From Paucilactobacillus hokkaidonensis JCM 18461 (GTDB lineage Bacteria > Bacillota > Bacilli > Lactobacillales > Lactobacillaceae), in the NCBI RefSeq assembly GCF_000829395.1, contig NZ_AP014680.1, positions 930,001-994,000 of the forward strand: a stretch of 64,000 nt of DNA. Reading direction: 5' to 3'. The position numbers and the translations under genes are program-made. Shown one piece after another: positions 17,635 to 26,435 of this stretch. The notes under the pieces are model-generated. The model was not told the DNA's origin. It was given only the letters and a program-made list of their open reading frames with translations, and made no database searches. Positions within the stretch are counted from its first letter, which is position 1. The number at the start of each line of letters is the position of its first letter.

Positions 17635-19698
17635 TTGAAATTTTCGACACGAGTAAAATCTATTTTTAAATCACGCGCTAAGAAGAGAACAGTTCAATCA
17701 GAAATTCCATTTAGGTTGAACTTTTTATTGTGGACAGTTGGTATTTTGTTATTAATTTTAACAGCACGGCTTTTCTATCTGCAAGTGTTAAATGGTGACA
17801 GTTATAAAGCAGAAGTCAATCGCTCAGATACGACGACTGAAACTAACAGTGTTCAACGTGGTATGATTTATGATTCCACAGGTAAAGTCTTAGTTGGTAA
17901 CCAAGCACACCAAGCGGTGACCTATACCAAGGATTCTAGTGCAACTACAGCTGATATTTATAAAACAGCTAAAATACTTGGAAAATATTTAACTGTTTCG
18001 ACAGCCAAATTAACTAAGCGCGAGCAAAAAGATTATTTTTTAGCTGACTCAAGCAATTTAAAAAAGATGATCAAGAAAATACCAGGCGCTTCAAAATTGT
18101 CTGACAGTGATCAATATACCAAGGTAATTGATTATCTGGGGAAGCATCCCAGTGAATATAAACTAAGCGATGCACAAAAAAATAAAGCGATGATTTATGC
18201 ATCTATGAGTGGTGCTTATTCATTATCAACGACTTATATCAAGGAAACTGGCGTTACTAGCAAAGAAATTGCTGAAGTTGGGGAACATCTTAATGAAATG
18301 ACCGGTGTGAAAGTTGGTACTAGTTGGTCACGAAATTATCCTTCCGGATCAGCGATCCAGTCGTTAACTGGATCAGTTTCTAATCAAAAAACCGGATTAC
18401 CAAGTGATGAAGTTAATATGCTATTGTCAGAGGGTTATTCACGAAATGATAGTGTTGGGCAAAGCTACCTTGAAAAAGAATACCAGTCAACATTAGCTGG
18501 TTCAAAGTCGCAAACGGAGGTATCGTCATCTAGCTCAAAGCAAATCACAAAGGCTGTTACTAAATATGCCGGTAAAAAAGGTGATAATTTAGTCTTAACA
18601 ATTAATGCTAAATTTCAAAAACAAGTTCAAAAAATTGTTAAATCTGATTATAGTTCGTTTGGTGGTAACGGGAATTCCACCGGTGCCTACGCAGTGGTTA
18701 TGAATCCTAATACAGGTGCAATTTATGCCATGGGTGGAGTTGATCGAGACTTGAAAACTGGCAAAATTACTAGTGACCAGATCGGATCAATTAATCATCC
18801 CATTGTCATGGGATCTGTGGTTAAGGGTGCAACGGTGCTGGGTGCCTTGATGGACGGGGTTATCACACCATCCAGCAATACACTTAATGATCAGCCAATT
18901 AAAGTTGCCGGAACTGCTAGCAAGAGTTCATGGTGGAATCGAACTGGATCAGTTCCAATCACCGCTGAAGAGGCGCTAGAAGTGTCATCAAACTCATACA
19001 TGATGCAACTAGCAATGAAGGAGGCTGGTACCAAATATGTTGCTGGGTCTAGCTTAAACATGCCTACAAGTATTTTCTCAAAATTACGCGGTTACTTTAA
19101 TCAATTTGGTTTGGGTGTTAAAACTGGGATTGATTTACCGGGTGAGACTACTGGATATACGGGGCCTACTAACGTTATTGGGAAGGCATTAGATTTGGCC
19201 TACGGTAACTATGATAGTTATACAGTTATGCAACTGGCTCAATATGCTTCTACCATTGCTAATGGTGGTTATCGAATGAAACCATATGTTGTTCAGCAAG
19301 TCAGAGGAACTAACAAAGACGGTTCCCTGGGAAAAGTTGAATCTACTACGCAGCCAACCATTCTTAATACGATCAATGCTACGCAGGCTCAGTGGAAAGT
19401 TGTCCGTTCGGGGATGAACATGGTGGTACATGGTTCGAGCGCATATAAAACCGGAAGTGCGTTTTCTAGTTTATCTCCATCTGTTTCAGCTAAGACAGGA
19501 ACTGCCGAAACGTTCCGAGGAACTACATCAACGCTAACGCATAGTGTTATTATGTTTGGTCCTTCTAGTGATCCGCAAGTAGTAATTGCGATCGCTGTGC
19601 CAGGAGCATCTACAAGTAGTGCTGCGGTTAGTTCCACAATGGGGAAAGAAATTTACGAGGCTTATTGGAAAACAGTTCAATCTAGCAGTGGTTACTAA
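17635..19698 (+). CDS. pbp2B: Class B penicillin-binding protein (transpeptidase)
   Basis: 687 residues. One TM anchor (about 24-46), dimerisation/linker domain to ~300, then the transpeptidase domain with the three active-site motifs: S394-V-V-K397, S451-S-N453 and K620-T-G622. It cross-links peptidoglycan outside the membrane. There is no PASTA domain, which separates it from the PBP2x type, so I infer the elongation-type PBP2b. TTG start with AAGGAG 17 nt upstream. An extended -10 (TGGTAAAAT, 17590-17598) precedes it. Confidence 0.92.
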   Translation: MKFSTRVKSIFKSRAKKRTVQSEIPFRLNFLLWTVGILLLILTARLFYLQVLNGDSYKAEVNRSDTTTETNSVQRGMIYDSTGKVLVGNQAHQAVTYTKDSSATTADIYKTAKILGKYLTVSTAKLTKREQKDYFLADSSNLKKMIKKIPGASKLSDSDQYTKVIDYLGKHPSEYKLSDAQKNKAMIYASMSGAYSLSTTYIKETGVTSKEIAEVGEHLNEMTGVKVGTSWSRNYPSGSAIQSLTGSVSNQKTGLPSDEVNMLLSEGYSRNDSVGQSYLEKEYQSTLAGSKSQTEVSSSSSKQITKAVTKYAGKKGDNLVLTINAKFQKQVQKIVKSDYSSFGGNGNSTGAYAVVMNPNTGAIYAMGGVDRDLKTGKITSDQIGSINHPIVMGSVVKGATVLGALMDGVITPSSNTLNDQPIKVAGTASKSSWWNRTGSVPITAEEALEVSSNSYMMQLAMKEAGTKYVAGSSLNMPTSIFSKLRGYFNQFGLGVKTGIDLPGETTGYTGPTNVIGKALDLAYGNYDSYTVMQLAQYASTIANGGYRMKPYVVQQVRGTNKDGSLGKVESTTQPTILNTINATQAQWKVVRSGMNMVVHGSSAYKTGSAFSSLSPSVSAKTGTAETFRGTTSTLTHSVIMFGPSSDPQVVIAIAVPGASTSSAAVSSTMGKEIYEAYWKTVQSSSGY

Positions 19699-19741
19699 GT
19701 ACGTGTCAAGATAAAATACTTAACAAACTACAACAAAATAC

Positions 19742-19770
19742 TAGTCAAATGAAATAAATAATGCTATAGT
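19742..19770 (+). promoter_or_regulatory. Promoter of rpmG
   Basis: TAGTCA (19742-19747), 17-bp spacer, TATAGT (19765-19770), with the TG of an extended -10 box. Confidence 0.6.
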
Positions 19771-19824
19771 ATTACAGGTTAGGGGTCATACCCAATTATT
19801 GAAAAAAGTTTGGAGGTTTCAGCC

Positions 19825-19974
19825 ATGCGTGTACACATTACTTTAGAATGTACTGAATGCCATGAACGGAATTACTTATCAAGTAAGAACCGTCGTAACA
19901 ATCCCGATCGAGTTGAATTTAAAAAATACTGCCCACGGGAACGAAAAGTTACATTGCACCGTGAAACAAAATAA
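19825..19974 (+). CDS. rpmG: 50S ribosomal protein L33
   Basis: 49 residues beginning [17 protein letters not shown] and ending VTLHRETK. Cysteines C9 and C12 form the first zinc knuckle, but only C36 remains of the second pair (KYCPRER), so zinc binding may be lost or altered. Ribosomes of lactobacilli often have paralogues with and without full zinc sites. TGGAGG precedes the ATG. Own promoter and terminator. Confidence 0.95.
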   Translation: MRVHITLECTECHERNYLSSKNRRNNPDRVEFKKYCPRERKVTLHRETK

Positions 19975-20049
19975 TTGTGTAGTAAACGCCTAGGTTACTT
20001 TGTATATTGCAACCAGCGACAATATTGCACTATTGCGAATTTATTTCGT

Positions 20050-20096
20050 AAACAAAAAGGCTGAAGACAAGTTCAATTTGTCTGGCCTTTTTGTTT
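20050..20096 (+). terminator. rpmG terminator
   Basis: AAAAAGGC pairs with GCCTTTTT, with an inner GACAA/TTTGTC stem; T-rich tail. Confidence 0.8.
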
Positions 20097-20117
20097 TAAT
20101 CAAAAGGAGTTGAAGTA

Positions 20118-20681
20118 ATGCTGCTAACTAAAAAAGAGGCGCGTCAAAAATTTATAACGGCACTAGCAAACATTAATCCAGCTGCTAAGCAAAAAAATGA
20201 AAATTTGATCTATCAGCAATTATTTGCCAGTAATATTTGGCGTGATGCAAGCGTCATTGGGATAACCATTAGTCAAAATATTGAAATTGATACTAAACCA
20301 ATTATCGAACAGGCACAATTAGAAAATAAAACAATTTGTATTCCAAGAACGTTAGCGGATTGGCAAATGGAATTTGTGGAACTGACTGATCAAACAAATA
20401 TGGAGAAAACTAGCCATAATTTATTGGAACCGGTGAACGGTAATGTATTTTCCCATGATGAAATTGATTTGATGCTGGTGCCAGGAGTTGCCTACACAGA
20501 AGCTAATTTTAGGCTTGGTTTTGGTGGTGGTTACTATGATCGTTACTTAGCTAATTTTAATGGTGAAACGGTAGCTTTATCATTACCCGAGCAACAAAAT
20601 GGTGAGTTCACTTGGCCGATTAAGCCATATGATATTAGAATCAAGCACGTTTTAGTGGCGATGGAGGACGAAATACAGTGA
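20118..20681 (+). CDS. fthC: 5-formyltetrahydrofolate cyclo-ligase
   Basis: 187 residues. It converts 5-formyl-THF to 5,10-methenyl-THF with ATP, returning stored folate to one-carbon metabolism. Basic N-terminal ATP site (TKKEARQKF) and the signature GFGGGYYDRYLANF are clear, as is LMLVPGVAYTE. AAAGGAG before the ATG. It overlaps the rhomboid gene by 4 nt, starting a tight five-gene cluster that ends with the rhodanese gene. Confidence 0.94.
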   Translation: MLLTKKEARQKFITALANINPAAKQKNENLIYQQLFASNIWRDASVIGITISQNIEIDTKPIIEQAQLENKTICIPRTLADWQMEFVELTDQTNMEKTSHNLLEPVNGNVFSHDEIDLMLVPGVAYTEANFRLGFGGGYYDRYLANFNGETVALSLPEQQNGEFTWPIKPYDIRIKHVLVAMEDEIQ

Positions 20682-21349
20682 AATTAGCAAATATTAAGAA
20701 CCAAGCGTTTGTTACCCAAGCTGTGGTGGCTATTCAAGTGATTGTATTCATTTTGATGACGTTAGCCGGTGGTTCAACCAATACTTCTGTTTTGGTTGAA
20801 TTTGGTGCCCGTGTATCAGTCTTAATTCAAGATGGGCAATGGTGGCGTCTGATTACGCCAGTGTTCTTACATATCGGATTAATGCATATTGTGATTAATT
20901 CTGTCACGGTTTATTACATTGGTACTCAGATTGAAATGTTGTTTGGACACGCACGATTTGCGATAATTTATCTAGTAACAGCCGTTACAGGAAACCTTGC
21001 CAGCTTTGTATTTTTACCCAATGCATTATCAGCAGGAGCAAGTACGGCTATTTTTGGCCTGTTTGGTGCCTTTTTAATGTTAGGTGAGTCATTTAGAACT
21101 AACCCATATATTCGGGCTATGAGCCGCCAGTTTTTGCTGTTTGTGGTCATGAATTTGGCATTTGATTTATTTTCACCAGGAATTGATATTTACGGTCATA
21201 TTGGTGGATTGGTTGGTGGATTTCTGATGGGATATGTCGTTGGTGCACCAAGAATTGGGAAAATTGACTTGATAAAGCGCTTTCTAAGTGGCATCATATT
21301 GCTTGTAGCAGTTGTGTTATTTTATTCAATGGGAATGCGTGCTAATTAA
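20678..21349 (+). CDS. gluP: Rhomboid-family intramembrane serine protease
   Basis: 223 residues with six to seven TM segments. Catalytic serine in GASTAIFGLFGA (the S of GAS) and histidine in IYGHIGGLVGG make the rhomboid dyad; WWRLITPVFLHIGLMHIVIN is the conserved HxxxN region. The GTG start overlaps fthC. The family cleaves single-pass membrane proteins; B. subtilis GluP in the same gene order has been tied to cell division and glucose uptake. TPR repeats of GluP are absent here. Confidence 0.9.
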   Translation: MKLANIKNQAFVTQAVVAIQVIVFILMTLAGGSTNTSVLVEFGARVSVLIQDGQWWRLITPVFLHIGLMHIVINSVTVYYIGTQIEMLFGHARFAIIYLVTAVTGNLASFVFLPNALSAGASTAIFGLFGAFLMLGESFRTNPYIRAMSRQFLLFVVMNLAFDLFSPGIDIYGHIGGLVGGFLMGYVVGAPRIGKIDLIKRFLSGIILLVAVVLFYSMGMRAN

Positions 21350-21364
21350 TTGTTGGAGGTAAAT

Positions 21365-21580
21365 ATGAACACTTTATATGATGTCCAACAGCTGTTGAAG
21401 CAATTCGGAATTTATGTGTACGTCGGTAAACGGATGTGGGATATAGAATTAATGGCACTAGAATTAGACAATCTCTATAAGTCTGGAGTAGTGGATCAAC
21501 CTACTTATCTGCGGGCTAAGATTGTCTTACGACACGAACATCGATTAGAAGAGCAACGAGCTTCCCAGAATAAAGCATAG
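21365..21580 (+). CDS. yqgQ: YqgQ-like small protein (DUF910)
   Basis: 71 residues: MNTLYDVQQLLKQFG, VGKRMWDIELMALEL, then a helical tail. DUF910/YqgQ proteins lie between rhomboid and glucokinase genes in many Firmicutes, as here; the function is unknown, with a nucleic-acid-binding guess in the literature. Start ATG 21365 follows GGAGG. Confidence 0.88.
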   Translation: MNTLYDVQQLLKQFGIYVYVGKRMWDIELMALELDNLYKSGVVDQPTYLRAKIVLRHEHRLEEQRASQNKA

Positions 21581-21600
21581 ATATTAGGAGGAAAGCAGAA

Positions 21601-22569
21601 ATGAGTAAAAAGTTAATTGGTGTTGACTTGGGCGGGACAACCATCAAATTTGCCATCTTGACTGAACAAGGAGATGTGCAACAAAAATGGTCATTAAAGA
21701 CCAATATTTTAGATGAAGGTCAACATATTGTACCTGACATTGTTGAATCAATTAATCATCATATTGATTTATACCAAATGAAACGAGAACAGTTTATCGG
21801 TATTGGAATGGGAACTCCAGGAACGGTTGATTTAGAAAAGGGAACGGTTGAAGGAGCATTTAACCTTAATTGGAAAGCACTTCAACCAGTTAAAGAAAAA
21901 ATTGAAGCAGGTACTGGATTACCATTTGCTTTAGATAATGATGCCAATGTTGCGGCACTTGGTGAGCGCTGGAAAGGTGCTGGTAACAATGAGGATGAAG
22001 TCGCATTCATTACTCTGGGGACTGGTGTTGGCGGTGGCCTGATTACAAATGGTGAGTTAATTCATGGTATCAATGGTGCTGGTGGTGAAGTCGGCCATAT
22101 GAATGTTGAACCAAATGGTTATTTATGTACTTGTGGCAATCATGGATGTTTGGAACAATATACATCAGCAACCGGGATTGTTCACTTGGCTCAAGACGCA
22201 GCTGAAGAGTACGTGGGAGATAGTAAACTAAAGGCAATGATTGATGATGGTCAAGAGATTACATCTAAAATTGTATTTGATTTAGCCCAAAAAGAAGACG
22301 ATTTTTTGGCTAACCAAGTAGTTGATAAAGTTGGTTACTATTTAGGCCTAGCTTGTGCTAATATTAGTGATATATTAAATCCACAATACGTTGTTATTGG
22401 CGGTGGTGTTTCTGCTGCGGGTGATTTTTTACTGGATCGTGTAAAAGAAAGCTTCATGCGATTTGCTTTTGCAACAGTGCGTAACTCAACTAAGCTGAAG
22501 TTAGCTCAATTGGGAAACGATGCAGGAGTGATTGGCGCAGCGTCATTAGCAACAAGATTTACTAAATAG
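21601..22569 (+). CDS. glk: ROK-family glucokinase
   Basis: 322 residues. ATP site DLGGTTIKFA at the N-terminus, catalytic Asp in ALDNDANVAALGE, glucose-contacting GGEVGHMNVEP, and the ROK zinc motif CTCGNHGCLEQY. It phosphorylates glucose to glucose-6-phosphate, needed for non-PTS sugar uptake and for disaccharide use. AGGAGG site; immediately followed by the rhodanese gene. Confidence 0.95.
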   Translation: MSKKLIGVDLGGTTIKFAILTEQGDVQQKWSLKTNILDEGQHIVPDIVESINHHIDLYQMKREQFIGIGMGTPGTVDLEKGTVEGAFNLNWKALQPVKEKIEAGTGLPFALDNDANVAALGERWKGAGNNEDEVAFITLGTGVGGGLITNGELIHGINGAGGEVGHMNVEPNGYLCTCGNHGCLEQYTSATGIVHLAQDAAEEYVGDSKLKAMIDDGQEITSKIVFDLAQKEDDFLANQVVDKVGYYLGLACANISDILNPQYVVIGGGVSAAGDFLLDRVKESFMRFAFATVRNSTKLKLAQLGNDAGVIGAASLATRFTK

Positions 22570-22587
22570 GTTTTGGAGGAATTAGAA

Positions 22588-23001
22588 TTGGTTATTGGTG
22601 TTAGTTCAGGCTTGTTAACGTTAGACATTGTCATCGGTATTTTAGTGATTGCATGGGTGCTATACCGAATTTATCAATATTCATTGCGTCGTAAATATGC
22701 GGATGTATTAAAAGAAGACATCTTTACTCAGGGAATGCACAAAGCACAAGTGATTGATTTGCGCGAAAAAAATGATTTTGATAAGGGCCACATTTTGGGT
22801 GCCAGAAACGTGCCTTTAAGTGTAATGAAACAACGGTATGTTGAAATCCGTCAAGACCTACCTGTTTATTTATATGATCAGGGGATGACTTTGAGTACTA
22901 GGGCATCAGTTATGTTAGGTAAAAAAGGCTATACTGATATTTCAATCTTAAAAGATGGTTATGCTCGTTGGAATGGTAAGACTAAAGCTAAAAAGTATTA
23001 A
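22588..23001 (+). CDS. Membrane-anchored rhodanese-like protein without catalytic cysteine
   Basis: 137 residues. An N-terminal TM helix (about 10-30) is followed by a rhodanese fold: VIDLRE (55-60), KGHILGARNVPLS (66-78), and LKDGYARWNG (121-130). The active-site loop is YDQGMTLSTR, with D97 where the catalytic cysteine should be, so sulfur transfer is unlikely. TTG 22588 is chosen since GGAGG lies 8 nt upstream. A conserved neighbour of glk in lactobacilli; a binding or scaffold role is my inference. Confidence 0.87.
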   Translation: MVIGVSSGLLTLDIVIGILVIAWVLYRIYQYSLRRKYADVLKEDIFTQGMHKAQVIDLREKNDFDKGHILGARNVPLSVMKQRYVEIRQDLPVYLYDQGMTLSTRASVMLGKKGYTDISILKDGYARWNGKTKAKKY

Positions 23002-23047
23002 AAAAGGGTCGGAGCAAAAAAATATTTTTTTGCTTCCAACCCTATTT
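23001..23047. terminator. Terminator between rhodanese and DUF3042 genes
   Basis: AAAAGGGT, GGAGCAAAAAAA pair with TTTTTTTGC, ACCCTATTTT. Can work in both directions. Confidence 0.8.
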
Positions 23048-23067
23048 TAGTTAAAACTGGTTAAATA

Positions 23068-23244
23068 TTATTTATTGTGAGCAGAACGGCCCTTACGGAT
23101 AGCTGCACGTCGATTTTCATCGAATTTATCTTCTTGGTCTTCAATTGGTCGAATTACTGACTTATGGAAAGAAAAAATTCCACCGGCGACGGCACTAATT
23201 GTGGCTACTGTTCCAATTAAAAAGCCCTTGGTAAACTGTTTCAT
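23068..23244 (-). CDS. DUF3042 small membrane-associated protein
   Basis: 58 residues, MKQFTKGFLIGTVATISAVA... RRAAIRKGRSAHNK. A single TM or signal-like segment (about 8-27), a short acidic stretch (EDQEDKFDENR) and a basic end match the DUF3042 pattern of lactic acid bacteria. The start has a strong GGGAGGC site. Function unknown. It is antisense to its neighbours with its own transcription unit. Confidence 0.82.
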   Translation of the reverse strand: MKQFTKGFLIGTVATISAVAGGIFSFHKSVIRPIEDQEDKFDENRRAAIRKGRSAHNK

Positions 23245-23330
23245 AGTTTTAGCCTCCCATCTTTAATACCTCTATTATGCAAAATAATGATTCAATTTAC
23301 CAGTATTTAATATGATTTAGGAGCTTTTTT

Positions 23331-24248
23331 ATGGTAAAAGTGATTGCAATTGTTGGACCAACAGCTGTTGGTAAAACTGAATTATCGTTACAACTAGCAA
23401 AAAAATTAAATGCAGAAATCATTTCTGGTGATTCAATGCAAATATATCGTCATTTAAATATCGGGACCGCAAAAATTATGCCTGGTGAAATGCAGGGGAT
23501 TGTGCATCATTTAATCGATATTCATGATTATGATCAACGTTTTTCTGTGGCCGACTTTCAAATGCAGGCAACCAAGCAAATTAAGGCCATTTCTAAACGA
23601 GGGAAACTGCCTATTGTAGTTGGTGGAACAGGATTTTATTTGCAAAGCTTGACTGAAAACTTGACCCTTGGCAATGATCAGTTTGACGACCAATCTTTAA
23701 AATTGAGACAAAAGTGGCAGCAGTATTATGTCGAACATGGGCAAACAGAACTTTGGCAAAGATTGAACCAAATCGATCCAGTCGCAGCATCCTCAATCCC
23801 AAGTGGTAATGTTCGCCGAGTAATTCGGGCAATTGAAGTCACTCAAAAAACAGGATTACCGTTTTCACAGCAAAGTCAGACTAAAAGTGACATCGATTTT
23901 AAATTGATCGGGTTAACAACTGATAGAGCCATTTTGTATGACCGAATTAACACGAGAGTCGACACTATGATTGGGGCAGGTTTAGAAAAAGAAGCACGGT
24001 GGTTATTCGAACGAAATGGAACTCAATTTCAAGCTGGTAAGGGAATTGGGTATCGTGAATTTTTTAAATATTTTGAACATCAGCAATCATTCGTTGAAAC
24101 GGTTGCTGAAATAAAAAAAGATTCACGACACTATGCCAAGCGGCAATTAACCTGGTTTCGCAATAAGATGGACGTTGATTGGTTTGATATTGTAACAAAG
24201 CAAAATACAATTACGGAGATCGAAGATGCTTGTCAGCAGTGGTTATAG
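23331..24248 (+). CDS. miaA: tRNA dimethylallyltransferase
   Basis: 305 residues. It attaches a dimethylallyl group to A37 of tRNAs reading UNN codons. P-loop GPTAVGKTELS, the DSMQIYRHLNIGTAK motif with catalytic Asp, GGTGFYLQSL, and the C-terminal basic RQLTWFRNKM are intact. The -10/-35 area is AT-rich. It precedes glnR as in many Firmicutes. Confidence 0.96.
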   Translation: MVKVIAIVGPTAVGKTELSLQLAKKLNAEIISGDSMQIYRHLNIGTAKIMPGEMQGIVHHLIDIHDYDQRFSVADFQMQATKQIKAISKRGKLPIVVGGTGFYLQSLTENLTLGNDQFDDQSLKLRQKWQQYYVEHGQTELWQRLNQIDPVAASSIPSGNVRRVIRAIEVTQKTGLPFSQQSQTKSDIDFKLIGLTTDRAILYDRINTRVDTMIGAGLEKEARWLFERNGTQFQAGKGIGYREFFKYFEHQQSFVETVAEIKKDSRHYAKRQLTWFRNKMDVDWFDIVTKQNTITEIEDACQQWL

Positions 24249-24254
24249 AAATGC

Positions 24255-24303
24255 GTCAATCATTCATGTCATGTTTTATGACATGAATGATTGACTTTTT
24301 ATT
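24255..24303 (+). terminator. miaA terminator palindrome
   Basis: An 18-bp perfect stem (24255-24272 with 24278-24295) with a 5-nt loop, then TTTTTATTTTATT. It also contains the GlnR-type operator listed next and its right arm contains the glnR -35 box. Confidence 0.75.
24267..24283. promoter_or_regulatory. GlnR-type operator
   Basis: TGTCATGTTTTATGACA matches the GlnR/TnrA consensus TGTNA-N7-TNACA at every fixed base. It lies 8 bp upstream of the -35 box of glnR, so autoregulation of glnRA by GlnR is expected. Confidence 0.8.
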
Positions 24304-24319
24304 TTATTGCTGGTAAGCT
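24291..24319 (+). promoter_or_regulatory. glnRA promoter
   Basis: TTGACT (24291-24296), 17-bp spacer, TAAGCT (24314-24319) with an extended -10 TG at 24311-24312. Confidence 0.7.
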
Positions 24320-24350
24320 ATGCAAGTATAAGGAGAGGAGGAAGTTTATT

Positions 24351-24737
24351 ATGCGAGAAAAAGAATTACGACGTTCGTTGGCAGTCTTGCCAATTGGGAC
24401 AGTGATGAAGCTGACCAGTTTAACTGCTCGTCAAATTCGGTACTATGAATCACAAGAGCTCATTTTTCCAAAGCGTAGCGATGGTAATCGACGATTGTAT
24501 TCACTTGCGGATATTGATCGATTGCTTGAAATTAAAGACTATCTTGATGACGGTCTTAACATGGCTGGTATTCGTAAGGTTTATGATCAAAAGAAGCTTG
24601 AACGAGAACGGCAAAAGGACCAATCACACCAATTAACAGATGATGACGTACGTAAAATCTTGCATGACGAATTTCTACGTGCGGGTGGGCTTCAAATACC
24701 TGGTTCGCAACAACCTTCTGTACAAAAACCATTTTGA
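24351..24737 (+). CDS. glnR: Nitrogen regulator GlnR (MerR family)
   Basis: 128 residues. The MerR winged helix covers about 12-80 (MKLTSLTARQIRYYESQELIFPKR). The C-terminal tail (KILHDEFLRAGGL...) is the region that senses feedback-inhibited glutamine synthetase in Firmicutes. It represses glnRA and other nitrogen genes when glutamine is ample. ATG 24351 has AGGAGAGGAGG upstream. Located directly before glnA, the standard arrangement. Confidence 0.95.
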   Translation: MREKELRRSLAVLPIGTVMKLTSLTARQIRYYESQELIFPKRSDGNRRLYSLADIDRLLEIKDYLDDGLNMAGIRKVYDQKKLERERQKDQSHQLTDDDVRKILHDEFLRAGGLQIPGSQQPSVQKPF

Positions 24738-24767
24738 TGTTGCTAAAACAAGAATAGGAGAGATTTT

Positions 24768-26108
24768 ATGGCTAAACATGTGTATTCAGATGATGAAGTT
24801 CGACAGTTAATTAAAGACGAAAATGTTCGTTTTTTACGGTTAATGTTTACGGATCTTTTTGGAACAATCAAAAATGTTGAGCTGCCAATTAGTCAATTAG
24901 ATAAGTTGCTTCAAAATAAAATTATGTTTGACGGTTCATCTATCGATGGCTTTGTTCGAATCGAAGAAAGTGATATGTATCTATATCCAGATATGGCAAC
25001 TTGGATGGTATTTCCATGGGGCGCTGAGCATGGTAAAGTTGCTCGTGTTATTTGTGATGTATATACTGCCGATCGCGAGCCATTTGATGGAGATCCGCGT
25101 AATAATCTCATTAGAGTACTGAAAGACATGAAAAAAGCCGGGTTCACTGATTTTAACATTGGACCTGAACCAGAATTTTTCCTATTCAAAATGGATGAAA
25201 ATGCCAAACCAACTACTAAATTAAATGATCAAGGTAGCTATTTTGATATGGCACCAATGGACTTAGGTGAAAATTGCCGTCGTGATATTGTGTTGGAATT
25301 AGAGGATATGGGGTTTGAAATTGAAGCTGCCCATCATGAAGTTGCTCCTGGACAACATGAAATTGACTTCAAATATGCAAATGCACTGGAAGCAGCTGAT
25401 AATATTCAAACATTCAAGCTGGTTGTTAGAACGGTGGCTCGTAAGTACGGGTTGCATGCTACGTTTATGCCAAAACCATTAGCCGGCATTAACGGATCTG
25501 GGATGCATTTGAATATGTCGTTATTTAATAAAACGGGCAACACGTTTTTTGATGAACACGGTGAATTGGAATTATCCGATGATGCTTACCATTTTCTTGG
25601 TGGCCTGTTGAAACATGCTCGGAGCTTTACAGCGATTTGTAATCCAATTGTTAACTCATACAAACGTTTGGTACCCGGTTTTGAAGCACCAGTTTATGTT
25701 GCATGGTCAGGCTCTAATCGTTCACCATTAATTCGAGTACCAAGTTCTCGTGGTATTTCAACTCGATTAGAATTGCGATCAGTTGATCCCGCTGCCAATC
25801 CATATTTGGCAATCGCTGCAGTACTTGAAGCTGGGCTGGATGGTATCCGAAATGAATTAACACCAGAAGATAGTGTTGATCGTAATATTTATCGGATGAA
25901 CGAAAGTGAACGAGAAGATAATCATATTACGAACTTGCCAGATACATTGCATAATGCATTAAAGGATTTGGCAAAAGATCAAGTTATTCGTGATGCAATG
26001 GGGAAACATTTGTATAAGAGTTTCTTTGAAGCCAAAAATTTGGAATATGATGCTTATCGTCAACAAGTTTCTGAATGGGAACGCGAACAGTATCTTGAGT
26101 TATATTAA
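24768..26108 (+). CDS. glnA: Glutamine synthetase type I
   Basis: 446 residues, GSI-alpha length. It makes glutamine from glutamate and ammonia with ATP. Conserved: FDGSSIDGF and FMPKP...GINGSGMH (ATP/glutamate site), [13 protein letters not shown] (NSYKR loop), RSPLIRVP and [10 protein letters not shown]. The adenylylation-loop Tyr of beta-type enzymes is lacking, so control should be by feedback inhibition and GlnR. Cotranscribed with glnR. Confidence 0.97.
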   Translation: MAKHVYSDDEVRQLIKDENVRFLRLMFTDLFGTIKNVELPISQLDKLLQNKIMFDGSSIDGFVRIEESDMYLYPDMATWMVFPWGAEHGKVARVICDVYTADREPFDGDPRNNLIRVLKDMKKAGFTDFNIGPEPEFFLFKMDENAKPTTKLNDQGSYFDMAPMDLGENCRRDIVLELEDMGFEIEAAHHEVAPGQHEIDFKYANALEAADNIQTFKLVVRTVARKYGLHATFMPKPLAGINGSGMHLNMSLFNKTGNTFFDEHGELELSDDAYHFLGGLLKHARSFTAICNPIVNSYKRLVPGFEAPVYVAWSGSNRSPLIRVPSSRGISTRLELRSVDPAANPYLAIAAVLEAGLDGIRNELTPEDSVDRNIYRMNESEREDNHITNLPDTLHNALKDLAKDQVIRDAMGKHLYKSFFEAKNLEYDAYRQQVSEWEREQYLELY

Positions 26109-26132
26109 AAATTAAATAAATAATTTTGATTA

Positions 26133-26164
26133 AATCCGGTGGGCTCTTGCTTACTGGATTTTTT
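26133..26164 (+). terminator. glnA terminator
   Basis: AAATCC.GT pairs with AC.GGATTT, then TTTTTT. Confidence 0.65.
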
Positions 26165-26210
26165 GAGTGGATTCATACTGGTAATGAGTTTCGATTATAC
26201 TGTTTTAAAC

Positions 26211-26331
26211 GTGTTCGCAAGGGCAGGGGCCTAGGGCTAAGCCCACAATAACAATCGACAAATTCACAGACCAAATTTATCAATCGTTATTGTGGGTTTA
26301 CCCTACGGCTCCTAAGCACCCTTGCTCACAC
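26211..26331. repeat. Long imperfect intergenic palindrome (~120 bp)
   Basis: Central arms CCCACAATAAC (26242-26252) and GTTATTGTGGG (26286-26296) pair perfectly. Outer arms pair with small bulges: GCAAGGG with CCCTTGC, GTG with CAC, GGC with GCC, AGGG with CCCT. No gene or T run. It is the second long hairpin of this kind in the window; the sequence differs from that at 3050-3159. The remaining part of the gap 26109-26435 holds only the glnA terminator. Confidence 0.7.
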
Positions 26332-26435
26332 TCTTAAGTTTTGTCAAAAAATTAAAATAAGCAGTAAAGAATACTTTAATCTATAGCAAAAGTTCGGTAA
26401 GATGAACTAATAGAATGATTGATGGGAGATTGATT

